Notes: a model not told the origin generated them from the letters alone. A DNA stretch of 64,000 bases from Mortierella alpina (GCA_029449245.1 JANATF010000006.1:2356001-2420000), one strand, 5' to 3'. Numbered from the stretch's first letter, positions 22,248 to 34,226 are shown. A program made the numbers and translations.

Positions 22248-25200
22248 ATGGCTCCTCTGCACACACCACCTACCCCCCACTCTCCATCCTCAAGTGCCAA
22301 CACCCAGCAGATCAACCATCATGACAATACCCGAGGCATAGACATTATCAAAGCATCTCGCAAACCGACCAAGGCGGATCACTTCCGGACCATGGTCGCA
22401 CACAACTTCAAGGTCACTCTTCGGGACCCGTCCGTGTACATATTCGGCGCCGTCATCCCACTGATCATGATTGGGGCTGCCATCGGCATTGTAAGTCGCT
22501 TTGTCGAACACGATCGCAGTTCGTCCTTGCTGGCTGTCCTGATTCCACTCGGTGGTTGGCAACACGCAAGGGACCACGGATGCGCTTACTAGAATGATAA
22601 TCGCCTCTGACAGCTTATTGTGCCTGGGTCACTCTCTCTCTCCCTCTCTTAGTCGCTTGGCATCCAGAGCGGCATCCCCAAGGTGGTTGCTGGCTCGGTA
22701 GACACGTAGGTGACCACGAAGCCTGTTTCTGAGTCAAGCCGTCGTCCCCCCTTTTTTTTATTGCCCTCACATTCCATCCAGACTGACCTTTCGCCATTCC
22801 ACCTCTTTTCTCTCCCCCCACCCACCTCCATCCCAGACGGACATTCGATGTCCAAGAAGCAGGACTCAAAAGCCCATCCTCCTTCGTGGGCCAGCCCGTC
22901 GCCTACATCCCCGTTGTCAGGAGTGTCCCATCCCTCAACGTCCTGACCGATGCAGTTGCCAAGAATCTTGGCCAGACATATGCGCCCTACAACCCAGTTT
23001 TTGCCGATTATGCTTCCATGGACGACGTGGTGAGCTACGAGCACCAGAATGCCAAGGACATGCTCAAGAACAGGACGCTGAAGGACTACACCCCACAGCT
23101 CGGTATCGAACTCGACGCCCTATCGCCCTCCGTCAGCAACAGCGGCGCCAGCCTCGACCTTGGCTTCACCGTGGCTTCTGCTGTGAACGACTCCATTCCT
23201 TTCTTGTTGTCATCCATGAATCAGTTTCTGCAGAACGTGGACGCAGCCAGTGGGAGCAACGGCGCCAATGCTGGTTTGGGACTGAGATTCCTGCCCTCCC
23301 TCAGGACCTTTGGAGCTCAGGGCAATGAGAACGTAGACATTCCTAGTTTTATTGTGCCTGCGTTCCTGACGTATGGTAAGTCTACATCCGAGGCTCATCA
23401 GGTAAACGCAAACTTACTAGGTGCATCATGAGATACGGTTGCTGACAGACGGCCCCTCTTGATTTTTAGCATTCTCGTTCTTCACGACGTTCGTGGCAGC
23501 TAACCTTGTCACGGAAAAGGAGCTTGGTCAAAAGGCGCATCTCCAGAACATGGGTATCAAGCCTTCGACCTACTATCTGGCGCGATTCGTGATCGACTGG
23601 GTCTGCTACTTGGTCCCAGTTGTGGCGTGCTTTGTCCTTATGGGAATTACGCGTCTCCAGATGATCACCTCGGGATCCTGGGTGCCATACTTTCTCCTGC
23701 TGCTCGTCTCGGGGCTCCCTTTCATCACGTTCGGATATCTGCTATCGCTCTTCTTCCAGAAATCCCAGTCTGTCGGCCAGGTGCTTGGTATCGGCATGAG
23801 TTTGGTTGTCTTTGTCCCCTACTTCATTGTCCAGTTTGTCTTTGAAGGCGCGTCCCTTCTCGCCATCATTCTCATCGGATTCATCTCGCCTGCATTTGCG
23901 CTCGAACGATCCATTTCAGCTATTGCTCTGGCTCAGACAACAGGCCAGCCGTACTCTGTCAGGGACACGTTCGACATCAACCGAGCACCCTTCTGCAGTA
24001 TGATCCTCTTTGTCGTCCAGTCCATTATATATCTGCTTCTCATCTCCTGGGTCGAGAATCTCATCCAGACTCGCCGTTCGCCCATCGACTTCTTCTTCCG
24101 TCGTGGTGCAAGCAAAGGAGTTGACACCGCCTCTCAGAAGGAGCGCAAGGTATCCATGAGCGAACCTCAGCGCCAGGATACGGCAGTTCTCGTGGACGGG
24201 AAGTACAGGGAACGCGACGCCGAAGTCATCGAGGAAGCGTTGAGATTGAAGGGAAAAGCTGGATCCCAGGATGAGAAGGATTCCGTCCGACTCTTGGGGC
24301 TCACCAAAGTCTTTCAACTCGCCGGCAAAAACCGCGACCTCGTTATCTTGGATGACATCCACCTCTCCTTCAAGAAAAACGAGTGCTTTGGATACTTGGG
24401 ACCCAACGGTGCAGGAAAGACCACCACCATCAAAATCTTGACGGGCGCTGAAGGACCCACGTCTGGCAGCGGAACTATTGAGGGGCTTCCTATTGTCCCA
24501 TTCCATGAGGATTTGCGGTCCATGATCGGCATCTGCCCTCAGTTTGATGTGATCTGGCCAAAGTTGACTGTGCGCGACCACCTGGAGCTCTTTGCAAAGA
24601 TCAAGGGGGTTGCACCGGAAGACTTGAACCCGGCTATTGACCAGATGATTGACGAGATGGGACTGGCAGGAGTGGGTAACAAGCGGGCAAAGACTTTCTC
24701 TGGCGGAAACAAGAGACGCCTCAGTTTGGCCATGGCTGTTATTGGATGCCCCAAAGTGGTGTTCTTGGACGAGCCCACCACGGGAGTCGATGTGTCTATT
24801 CGTCAAGCTATCTGGAACTCGATTCGCAAGCTGAAGCGCTCCTCCTGTGTGGTTTTGACGACTCACTCGATGGAGGAGGCAGATGCACTGTGCGACCGCA
24901 TCGGTATTATCACCAACGGGCACATTCAAGCCCTTGGCACCTCGCAGCGATTGAAGAACACGTACGGAGCAGGATACAAAGTTATTGTCAAGACGCACCA
25001 CAATGCCGGCGCTGTGACCTCGGCGTTAGAGCAGGCTGTTGGAGGCGGGAGGGTGACCTTGATCCAGGCTCTGGGCATGAGTCTGGAGTATGAGCTGACG
25101 CGTGTTGAAGGCGAGAGGACGACCGAGATGCTGAGCAGGCTGTTCAGTTTGTTTGAGCAAAAGAGAAACGAGCTGGGCATTGAGGACTACTCGGTCAGCC

Positions 25201-25268
25201 AGACCACGCTAGCGCAGGTCTTCATCGAGTTTGCAAAGGAACAGGCGGCGCCTGAGGATGCCAAGTAA
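22248..25268 (+). CDS. Half-size ABCA-type ABC transporter, copy 2
   Basis: Exons 22248-22490, 22653-22705, 22837-23375 and 23470-25268 (877 aa). Order: short cytosolic start; TM1 (VYIFGAVIPLIMIGAAIGI); a ~200-residue loop; a five- to six-helix membrane domain (from AFSFFTTFVAANLV through LLLISWVENL); a ~60-residue charged linker; and one ATPase domain. The ATPase shows Walker A GPNGAGKTTT, CPQFDVIW, signature FSGGNKRRLS, Walker B VVFLDEPTTG, D-loop VDVSIR and H-loop LTTHSMEEADALCDRIG, followed by the ABCA-type C-terminal region (YGAGYKVIVK, SQTTLAQVFIEFAK). It is a predicted lipid-type transporter of unknown substrate that must dimerise. It is related to copy 1 in layout but clearly diverged in sequence, and oriented oppositely. 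Intron 1 carries a (CT)n tract before its acceptor. Confidence 0.92.
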
Positions 25269-25427
25269 GGTCTGGCAAGATTCACGATCTCCCCTCTGCA
25301 TGGTTGCATTGAGCAAAAAAAGATCCACTTTATTAAACGATGATGTACGAGAAGAAAGTATATAAAAAATAATCTTGAAGAACACTCACACAGCTTTAAT
25401 CCAGCAGCGCAAGATCGTAGAACGCGT

Positions 25428-26885
25428 TTATGCCTTCCGGAAGAGGATGAAGATCAGAGAGCAACCCAGCGCGACGCTGTGTCCATGGGAAGGTTGGCAA
25501 CGATCAGTTAGTTTTTTTTTTGGGTAACACAAGTTTACTTGCGAGAAAAGGCGAGTCAACGATTTTGGGCTTACCTGGCGCCGTGGATCCAGAGGAGGGA
25601 GAAGGCCTCGCTGGCCACATGGTTGTTCAAGATCTTGTCTCTGAAAAGAGCGAAAAACAGCATCATCAACCCCATGACAGGTGACAGACTGCCGCAGAGG
25701 ATCAGGATGGCGCGCATCCGCTGGTAGGTTGACTTCATCGTGTTGAGCTGTCGCTCGCTGTCCTCAAACTCAGAGTTGGTGGCGACACGCGAGGAAACGC
25801 GACCAACGCTGTCGTTGATCGAGGCCATGTTGGATGCGATGATGGTCAAAAGTTGTCTATGAATGCAGCAAAACGAAAATATTTGCGTGAGTGAAGAGCG
25901 GTCTGATAATGATGGCTTCAGCGAGGGAGGTCTTTTTTTTTGGACTTGAAACCAACTTACTTTCCAAAGAAGACGTAGAGAACAAAGATCACACCGGCAA
26001 CAAAGGCCCACACGCCGTGCATGGCCGTAATCAACTTGGCGTACACGGCAAGATCGTTTCTATCAAATGCCGCGCCCGCAAACGATGCCAGTATCTGGTT
26101 TGCGATCAAGGGCACGACTGTCAGGCCGAGCAAAGTAAAGTTCAGGACCATGGGCGTGGGCAGGAATACTCGCTTGGGCTCCATCATGGATGTCGGACGT
26201 TCTGTAGTCTTTTCATCCAGGGACGGGTCCTCAAAATCGTATGACGAGTGGGAGCGTTTCTTGTTGCCGGTGTTTGTGAAGATCATGTGAGTCGAGAAAG
26301 AAGCTGGAGTGGCATAGATGATGCCGACAAGGTAGAAGCCCATCGCACCAGAAACGAACACCCAGGGCAAATCCGCCTTTTGCAAATTGGAAAAAAAACA
26401 GGTTATCAATTTACGATAGTTCATCAATAGTGTTGGCTTGACTATAGAGAAGAGAATTTATAGCTTACAAAGTTCTCTAGGAAGCTTCGCTTGCCTTCGC
26501 GCACCCCTGCAAGCAGCAACACAGCCAGCAGACAGCGGACTAGTCGAGAGAGAGAAAAAAAAGGAGACTATTCAGCAGCATGTCTCTGGTCAAAAAAAAA
26601 CACGCTTCTTCGCTACTTACAGAAAAAGTATCCGGCACACCACACCACGAACCCTTCTGTGGGTCGCGGCCTGAAGGCACGGTCGTTTCTCGAAAACTCC
26701 CAGATCTTTTGTCCTTTCCACCAGATGTTGTTGATCAGGATCCCCGCAGAGATAAAGAGGAACATGAACGAGGAGATGATGTGGGTGGTGTAAAGGAACG
26801 AGACGTAGGTGGCACCTTCGCAGGTCCCTTGCGACTGGACCCGCCAGTCGCAGAACTCGGTCGAGTTTGTCAAAACTGGCTCCAT
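25428..26885 (-). CDS. Unrecognised 6-7 transmembrane protein
   Basis: Five exons: 26885-26621, 26506-26469 (38 nt), 26376-25961, 25856-25575 and 25476-25428 (349 aa). I do not recognise the family. Hydrophobic stretches are near residues 27-51 (YVSFLYTTHIISSFMFLFIS), 77-89 (short: EGFVVWCAGYFFW), 105-123 (PWVFVSGAMGFYLVGIIY), the PTPMVLNFTLLGLTVVPLIA region, the WAFVAGVIFVLYVFFGKQLL region, AILILCGSLSPVMGLMMLFF, and a C-terminal helix formed by joining the last two exons (LLWIHGASVALGCSLIFILF). The N-terminus has an NST sequon and two cysteines, suggesting an outside N-terminus. A charged loop (SSYDFEDPSLDEKTTERPTS) sits mid-protein. A seven-helix receptor-like layout is possible but not proven; a transporter or scaffold is equally possible. 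The ATG at 26885 is the first in frame. Confidence 0.72.
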
Positions 26886-28613
26886 GTTGATGCTAACTTC
26901 TGAGAAACAACTGTTATCTTCAAGAATGGGTGGCAACGTGTGTTGAGAAGCGCGTTAGAGGTTCTATGAACTGCAGGGAGGAAGGAGGAAGCAATTATTG
27001 ATAATTTATAAGTCGGGTGAAGACAAGAGCAAGCTTTGTTCTTTGCATTCGACAGGGAATCAAAGGGCGGCAAAAAGAGTGACCAAAGGGGGTCGTTGTG
27101 AACACGGAAAAGAAGGGGGCCAAAGAAAAATGAAAGAAAAGGACTGTTCGTTCGTTATAAGTAAGGGTGAGCCAGGCTACAGACAGGAACGATGAACAGA
27201 ACAGAAAAAAACAGAACGGTTCCTATGAGCAAGGAACCAAGAGCAGAGGAGCAAGAATTGCTCCAAGGGGAGGGGTCAAAGTAGGAGAGAAATGGGGCTA
27301 TCGACAACGAGATGGTATCTCTCAAGACGAGCATGCAGCTGCAAGCGTAGAAGCTCATCGTCAGCCCTCAGAATGTCATGCTTCTCTCTGCACATGCACT
27401 CAGACATACTTTGTGGATCCAACGATGACCAGTTAGGCCAAATAGCTCCTCTAGGTAAATGAAGGCGCTCTTAGAGTGTTAGCACCCGCGCTGACAGTTT
27501 AGATAAGGAGGCAGGTCCTGATCAGGGTTGTTTCGTCCTCGCCAAGAGGGCCTTCGTTGGGTAATCGCTTATACCTCAATAGCGCAAGGGCAGCCAAAAA
27601 AAGGAGGGTCTTTATAATGCTTCCCCCCGATACTGGTGTTTGGTTCTCACTCCTGAAGACGCAGGCAATGAGGCTCCGTGTCAGTTAAGATAGGGAAAGG
27701 GGACTTGGCGAGAGGGCGCTGGCAGAGCGGGGCATAAGAACGAGATTCCATATGATTTTCAACCACTACGCATTCGAAGAATGCCAGAGGAGCAATGAGT
27801 GCTGGGGGCTGCCTCAATGGATGCCATTGTGTATGCATGCACACCCCGAGGAGTCCAGATTGCACATGGTCGTGAGGTGGCACCTGAGACCTCTAGGCTC
27901 AATCATGGGCACAGCACGCGGACGCGTATTCGATAACACAAAGACGTTTAGGCTGCTGCGCTGATGCGTTGACCTGTGGGTTTCTCGCTTGAGAAAATGG
28001 TGAAAAGCGGAAAGTCGGCAATCGGCAACCCTGGATCTTCATGCGCGTACTGGGGCAGAAGAGAGGCCTCAATGCTGCCATATCCTTAAACGACAAAGCA
28101 GCCTCTCCACGCACACAACGTGGAACGTTAAAAAAAAACGCCTCCCCTCCATGTCAACGCCTCAGTCACTCTAGCGTCCAATGTTCACATCCTCTAGGCA
28201 TGCTCTTAGCAAGCACGGCAGTTCATCCAGGTCATCGCAACAGACTGGGCAAGAGCCAATAGACTACGATAAAAAAAGAGAGAGAGAAAGAGGTTGCCGA
28301 TTTCGCAGAAAAAAAGGGACTGCCTTTTGACGCGCTCATCTGTTTATGTTGCCTGCATGGTCGTCTGTTTTCCCAATTGACTTCTCTCCTCCGCTCCTCC
28401 GCACTCCCCACTTCACAGCGCGCAACTCACGACCCACGACCCACACCCCACGCCTCACGACTCGCAACTGCACAGACACCTCCCGCACTCGCACACGCCC
28501 CTGCTGCTCCAGCCTTCATAGCCAGTCTATCGAACCAGCGTCCACCGCCCCGAGTCCCCGCCACCGCCACCGCCACCGCGTTTCGCCTCGCTGCGCTTCC
28601 GCACCCTCCCAAG
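26886..28613. other. Gene-poor 1.7 kb between divergent genes
   Basis: 5' flanks of the multi-TM gene and the large nuclear-type protein. It contains A-rich runs and a GA-rich stretch near 28270-28292. Small frames in it have no coding character. I see no tRNA or repeat family. Confidence 0.5.
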
Positions 28614-31600
28614 ATGGGACGGAAGCCAGAAAGCGCCACCAGCGACCAGCGCAGTGGGTATGTATTCGCTCTTGGGCTCTGGGAGTGCCTGTTGGTGCTT
28701 TGGTGTTTTCTCCCGGTTATACTAACCTCTGCTTTGAAATCTGCTTAATCTGCTATAAACATCGACATCTAGCCGGGCGCTCGCGTCGGCCTCAAACCTG
28801 GAGGACCACCTGGCACTGCGAGCAGCCGTCGACGGCCTCCAGAGCTCCAAGAAGGCCTGCAGTAGCCCCAGCAGCAGCCCCAGCACGCATACTTCGAAGA
28901 GGCTTGGCGTTCGAGGAATTGGTGGCAACCACCGTCAATCGTCTCTCGACTCATGGATGTCGCATGCTGCCGATGGCAAAGAGAATCGACGCGCACAGAG
29001 TGCCCCCAACCAGCCACGCAGCTCGCCCTGTCGCTCAATACCTAGACGATCAAGGTCCGATTACGAGCCCCTGAGCCTCGTCTCTGTGCAAACCGCACCC
29101 CAGATCCCCCAGCGCAGCCCTACACCAAAACGGGCCACCCCTAGCAAGACTCGAGCCAGCAACGAGAATGAAGTGAGTTGCTCGGAAGACGAGCCACTGG
29201 ACACAGTAGTCAGCCAGATAAGCCAGACTAGCCGTGGGCCTCCTGTAAGTGCCTTGACCTTTTGATTTTATGTGGTCACATTGAGCGCCCGTCCATGACC
29301 GCACTAGAACAGAGCATTAACACTTCCTCACTTGCTCCGCTGTATTTGTCTTGCAGCAAGCCCATGTCATATCAAGCGATGATAACGAAGCGGAGGACGG
29401 CTGCCTAAGGATCTCACCTCGCATCAGGCGACATAGGCGCTCGGTTAGAGAGGTCATCCAGAGCAGCGACGAAGATGAATGCGACGATCTTGTTCATCCT
29501 TACCCCGTCGCCAAAGACCTAGTGCCTCAGTGTGACAGAACCCCATGGTCCACAGTATCAGGACCTGAGCAAGATATTGTTCTTGCGACACCGAAGAGGG
29601 AACGAGTGAGACACTACTCGGTACTTGACAGTGACCACGAGCTGTCCGACGAAGAGAAGAGCCTCCCAATGTTCACTCACCGCCGCGCCCATGCTGCCTC
29701 AATACATCTGAGCCTGCCGGTTCTCGACTCGGAAGGTGAGGAGAGTGGTCGTGCGTTGACCAAGCCGCGACCACTGGTCCTTGAGCACCTGTCGGATGAC
29801 AATTCAGACGAGGAGCCGACTATTGGTCCAACCAGCATGACAGCCAAGTCTATCCCAGTGGAATCTAAAAGGCACCGAACTATACCCAAACACCAAGTCA
29901 TCTCAAAAGAGGCGCTTGCGTCGCCTTCTGCTGCTCAACTGCGGAAGAAGAGCTCTATCTCGGAGCAAATCAAACAAGGCATCGATCCATTCGCTGAGTT
30001 TGAGAGGATGCTCCGCCCCCAAAAGCGCAAGGCCCAAGCACCTATGCCCGACAACTCAGAGATTGTGGACATGACCGGGGACGACAACGAACATTTACAA
30101 GCCTCATGCACCAACAAGTCTTCTGAACGCCCGAGCAAGCCTTCACCACCCAAGCTGAGAAAACTTACCGACGTCGCTCCTAAACCATCGGAGTTGGCTG
30201 AGGCTTTGCGGGTGGCTTCCTTCTGCACACGACGGGTCGCATTGAATGGGACCGCCAACCCTGCACACATACCAGTTTTCATGAAGGCCTCGAGCCTTGA
30301 ACCGATCAATCCAGGAGCAAGACCGCCACCGAGGCTGAGGAGGGTTTCTGAACACGCTCATGAAGTAGTGCCCTCCGTCCCCCAACGCACGGAAACGCTG
30401 GAGTCGATCTCATCTTTCTCTACGGCGTCAGAATCTCAACAGGAAGTGACTCGGACGGATCTTACCAGTGATCGTGAACTGTTGCCAGTTGACGAGATTG
30501 AGTACTTCTCGGACGATCCTCGAACACAAAAGACGACGAATACCAGCCGGACGAGCGACGGCCTCCAAGTCAAGCGTCAGGCCAAACGTTATAGCCCTCT
30601 GCGGCTTGGGAACAGCAGCCGGCCAGTGACCCCTTCAAAGGCGATAGAACATGGCAAGGAAGTGCAGGAGCAAGTACACACAGAGAAGGACCGAGAGCGC
30701 GTAGTAATGGAGCTAGCGCAGCAGGCTCTCGAGGAGCCGCAGCCCCAAACCAAGCACTGTAGCCCTCAACCGCTTGCGGATGCCAGCCAGCCAGTGACCC
30801 CTTCAAAGGCGATGGAGCACGGTCATGGAATGAAGCGGAAGGAAGTGCGCGCAGTGACGAACCAAGTCTGCTTAGAGAAGAAGGAATCGACGCAGCATGA
30901 ACCCAAGAAACAGGAACCGAAGCCTAGTTTGGATATGCAATTCGGTCAGCCCCGTGGACATCGCTCGCCAACACCGCCGCAGACCTCATTCCGAATCTGT
31001 CCATTGTGCGACAAGATGATTCCTGTAGCCGATATCATAGCCCATGTGAACGAGGAACTTTACGTCAAGGACCAGGAAGCGAAAGACGCGAGGCAAAAGC
31101 GGGACGAAGTATTGGCTGTGGCACTGACAAAAGGCTATCAGACTCAGGACGCGATGTTCAACCTGTCATCACAGAGAGCTCCCCAGACCCAGGATCCATC
31201 TCAAGGACAGCGCGCGACAAAAGTTCAGACAGCCATGCGTCAAAAGGATAAGGTTGATACCACCATTCCATGCATGACACCTTTAAAGCCAAAGTCAGTG
31301 CGGGATATCGTATCAGTGGACACTCCCATGCGCAAGATTGGAGAAATGGCCCTCAGCTCGCCAATGCCAGGATCCAAGCCATCGCGGGACGCTGTATCAA
31401 AGGACACCCCGATGCGTCAAGAGGATCGGGTCGAAACCACCAACCCATTCATGACCCCTATAAAGCCAATGTCGGCGCGGGACATCGTATCGATGGACAC
31501 CCCCATGCGCAAGATTGGAGAAATGGCCCTCAGCTCGCCAATGCCAGGATCCAAGCCATCGAGAGACATTGTGTCACTGGACTCATCCTTATGGAAGGCT

Positions 31601-33424
31601 GGAGAGAAGACACTCAAATCGCCGTGGTCAGGATTGAACTCTAATGAGAAGGATGTGCAACGCAGTATGAGTGACTCGGACCCATCAGCTCGTGTTGGAG
31701 ATGGAGAGTCTTCGACTGTGAACAAGAAGCTTGGCAGTCAATCACTCGAACACGACGACCAACCTGCACCCATTCTCGACCTGACCCACGTTATAGAGGC
31801 AGACAGTCTCTCAAGCCAAAACCCCCTATTGATGCAGTCCTGGCAGATTATTGAATCGACCCCACCAGACCAGAGGTTGTCGGTCTATTTGCACCCTGAC
31901 AGTCTCTCGAGTCAAAACCCCCTGAGGATACAGTGTGGGCAGGCCATCGAATCCACCCCTCCGGAGCAGTATATCTCGATGGAGTCAAGCGAGCACAGTA
32001 ACTCGCCGCTATTCCTGGACCCATTCAGCCTCTCAAGCCAAAACCCCTTCATGATGCAACCAGGGCAGGTCATCGAGTCCACACCTCCGGAGCCGTATTT
32101 CTCCATGCGTCCAAACACACGTACAAAGCCAATGGGAAAGGAGCGTTCGCGAGAGAGAATCAATAACCCAACAAACATGGAACTGGTGAGTCCACAAGCG
32201 CTGATCGTCTCGGATGACTCCCCGGATGATTTGGAAGACTTTTTGGATCTTCCAGAACCAGCGTCGATGCTGAATCGATCCTTCCGAACGAAAGCCAAGG
32301 CCAACAAGGACGGCAGTACAGCTCCAAAGAAGAAAAAGTCCCCTAAGAAGGCACCTAGTCGTGCAAGAAAGGACACGGGAAGAAAGGGAACGATTGCATT
32401 GGATGACTCGGAGGACGATGGTCGTATTGGAGAGGAGGCCAATGTTATCAAAGCAGCCAAGGGAGCATCCACTGCAAAGCCATGCATCCTGGACAGAATG
32501 CTACCGCTTTCGGCTCGGCAGCGGCGACAGAGCCTCCTGAACAGGCGAGCGGCCCGCAATTCGGAACGCAGTTCGGAAGGCAATTCAGGAAGCGATGCCG
32601 ATATTGAGATTGGACGCCATCTGACAGAAAAGCTCTGGAACGCTAATGATGACCTGTTTGACTCGGAGGGTCTCGATCGAAGGCAAGTCAAAGGCGTTGG
32701 ATTGGGAGGGGTCGTTGGCGGCATTGGAGCAGTGTCAGGCTCGCTGACAGTATCCAACATTACCAAGAGCGCCATGGAGGCTACTCGCGCAAAGGAAGGA
32801 TCGGAGATGTCGTTGAGACAGGACTGGAGCGCCGATGAGAAGCACATGGATGACGTGTTTGCAATCTCGCAGCCGTCGTATGAGCTTGAGGACCCGAACT
32901 ATGGACTTCCGAGTCAAGACTGGTGGGCAGAGGTCCAGCCGAACAATGAAGGCAGCCACAGCGAACATATCGAGGCCAGGGCAGGTGATGGATTAGACAC
33001 CGGACGTTTGTCACCTTTGGAGGATTTTGTGGATCTCAGGAAGCGCCGGGACGATCCCACTGTGGCCATGTATTTTGCCCAGCTCGACGCCATGGGTGCA
33101 GGAGGAAGCAATGAAGGTAGCGGATCAACGTCTACTAGGGGCAGGAAGGGCGGTGGAGCCCGAGGCCGTGGTAGCAGAAGGGGCGGCAGGGGAGTCTCGT
33201 ATGCAGCAGGTGTAGGACCGATGCCGACTACCAGCAGCGCCCCATCCGCTGGACCCCCAATGGCTCAGAGCACGCTCCCTTTCGGTGGCCAGGCGACAAC
33301 CGCGAACGGGAGCATGGCCATCCGCAGCAAGCCCACGCCAGCATTCACGCCGGGAGGATCATCGAGAGGACGAGGCGGCAAGTGGCCATGGAAGCGAAAC
33401 GCATGGTGGAGAGGGAAAAAATAA
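28614..33424 (+). CDS. Large disordered nuclear-type protein with degenerate UBZ4 finger and SIM-like motifs
   Basis: Exons 28614-28657, 28773-29244 and 29357-33424 (1527 aa). It is not recognised as a named protein. It is mostly Ser/Pro/Glu/Asp-rich and disordered, with many SP/TP sites. SUMO-interaction-like motifs (hydrophobic run plus acids) include HVISSDDNEAE, REVIQSSDEDE, EIVDMTGDDNE and ILDLTHVIEAD. At about 30992-31050 lies FRICPLCDKMIPVADIIAHV, like the UBZ4 ubiquitin-binding finger (CPxC...H) of RAD18 or SLX4, but the fourth ligand Cys is replaced by Glu. Internal repeats: two 59-aa units at 31274-31627 and three SLSSQNP...IESTPP units. Basic KKKKSPKK and a C-terminal Arg/Gly-rich tail ending KRNAWWRGKK suggest nucleic-acid contact. 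UBZ plus SIM features recall genome-stability scaffolds such as SLX4, but no SLX4 C-terminal domain is visible. Confidence 0.78.
31274..31627 (+). repeat. Two tandem 177-bp coding repeats
   Basis: The unit beginning MTPLKPKSVRDIVSVDTPMR recurs 177 bp (59 codons) later as MTPIKPMSARDIVSMDTPMR. Both contain KIGEMALSSPMPGSKPSRD with nearly identical DNA, pointing to a recent in-frame duplication. A decayed third start follows. Confidence 0.85.
31805..32110 (+). repeat. Three SLSSQNP...IESTPP coding repeats
   Basis: Units begin near 31805, 31901 and 32026, each reading SLSSQNP, then Q-x-I-ESTPP and a Tyr/Ser-containing end. Spacing is about 96 and 125 bp. They keep a TPP phospho-site-like core. 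Confidence 0.75.
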
Positions 33425-34226
33425 GAGTGGAAGAGAGGGCTCGAATGAGTTGGAGGGGTGGAAACGCACGACCGCGAAAGCAGAGTGAGGCTACTTCAAA
33501 AAAGGACAACACAAACCTGTATTATTCACAGAGGCCCTCGATACCCCTGAAAGTTGCTGTGCGCTCGATCACTCTGTCTCGACGCGTAACCTTGTTTCCC
33601 AGAGCGGAAAGCTCGTAAGAATAAATAACAAAAGAGTCGGCTGCAGGTCAGGCCAGACCTCCCATGGATCATCCATCATCACGCTCTTTGTCTATCGAAT
33701 GGGCTGTTGCCAAGGTCGTCTCTGGTGCCCATTCCAAACAGGGAACACTCATAAACAAAAACACGAGAACAGCGCGCCCTGAGAGCAGCCAATCCCGTGG
33801 ATGCGGGATTCCCACCACGGACAGAGCAAGCAAATGTTTGTTGTTACATACATCCGACAGTGTATTCTACAGGTACATCATGTCCATATGCTGTCCGTCC
33901 CCTTGCCTGTTTCAATTCGTGTGAACAGACGGATTCATCTGGAAGATAGGGTGAGCGTGACATGATGCGGAGTTGCGCCATTCAGATAAAGTCGCATATC
34001 TCTCAGCTCCTGTGCGGGCTGACTCTCAACTCTTGCTCGACCACAGCAACAGTGCACAAAAGCAAGGCCACGACGATACAACAATGCATCTCTCACACAG
34101 CAATACTAATGGTGCTATGGTATTTTTATTATATATATATTTTTGGGGGGGGGGGGGGGGGGGATTGTTGCTTGAGGCTTGAAACTGGAAAGGTTAGATA
34201 TAGGCAGTGGTGAGCGTCTCGAGATA
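33425..34226. other. Convergent 3' spacer
   Basis: Between the large nuclear-type protein and the thioredoxin-fold gene. It holds AT-rich 3' UTR sequence with an AATAAATAA signal near 33621 and, at its right end, a (TA)n then poly-G block. No gene is seen. Confidence 0.5.
34126..34163 (+). repeat. AT-rich stretch followed by a 19-G homopolymer
   Basis: TTTTTATTATATATATATTTTT is followed by 19 consecutive G (34145-34163), just beyond the 3' end of the minus-strand thioredoxin-like gene. Such a G tract can form G-quadruplexes; read-length slippage may also affect its count. Confidence 0.9.

Noticed and set aside
23916-25001. 361-codon open frame antisense to ABCA copy 2
   Set aside because: It is a shadow of the ATPase-coding exon; the sense strand carries clear Walker and signature motifs.
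31912-32847. 311-codon open frame antisense to the large nuclear-type protein
   Set aside because: Ser/Leu-rich complement of the Glu/Ser-rich sense frame; the sense frame is longer and contains motif repeats.
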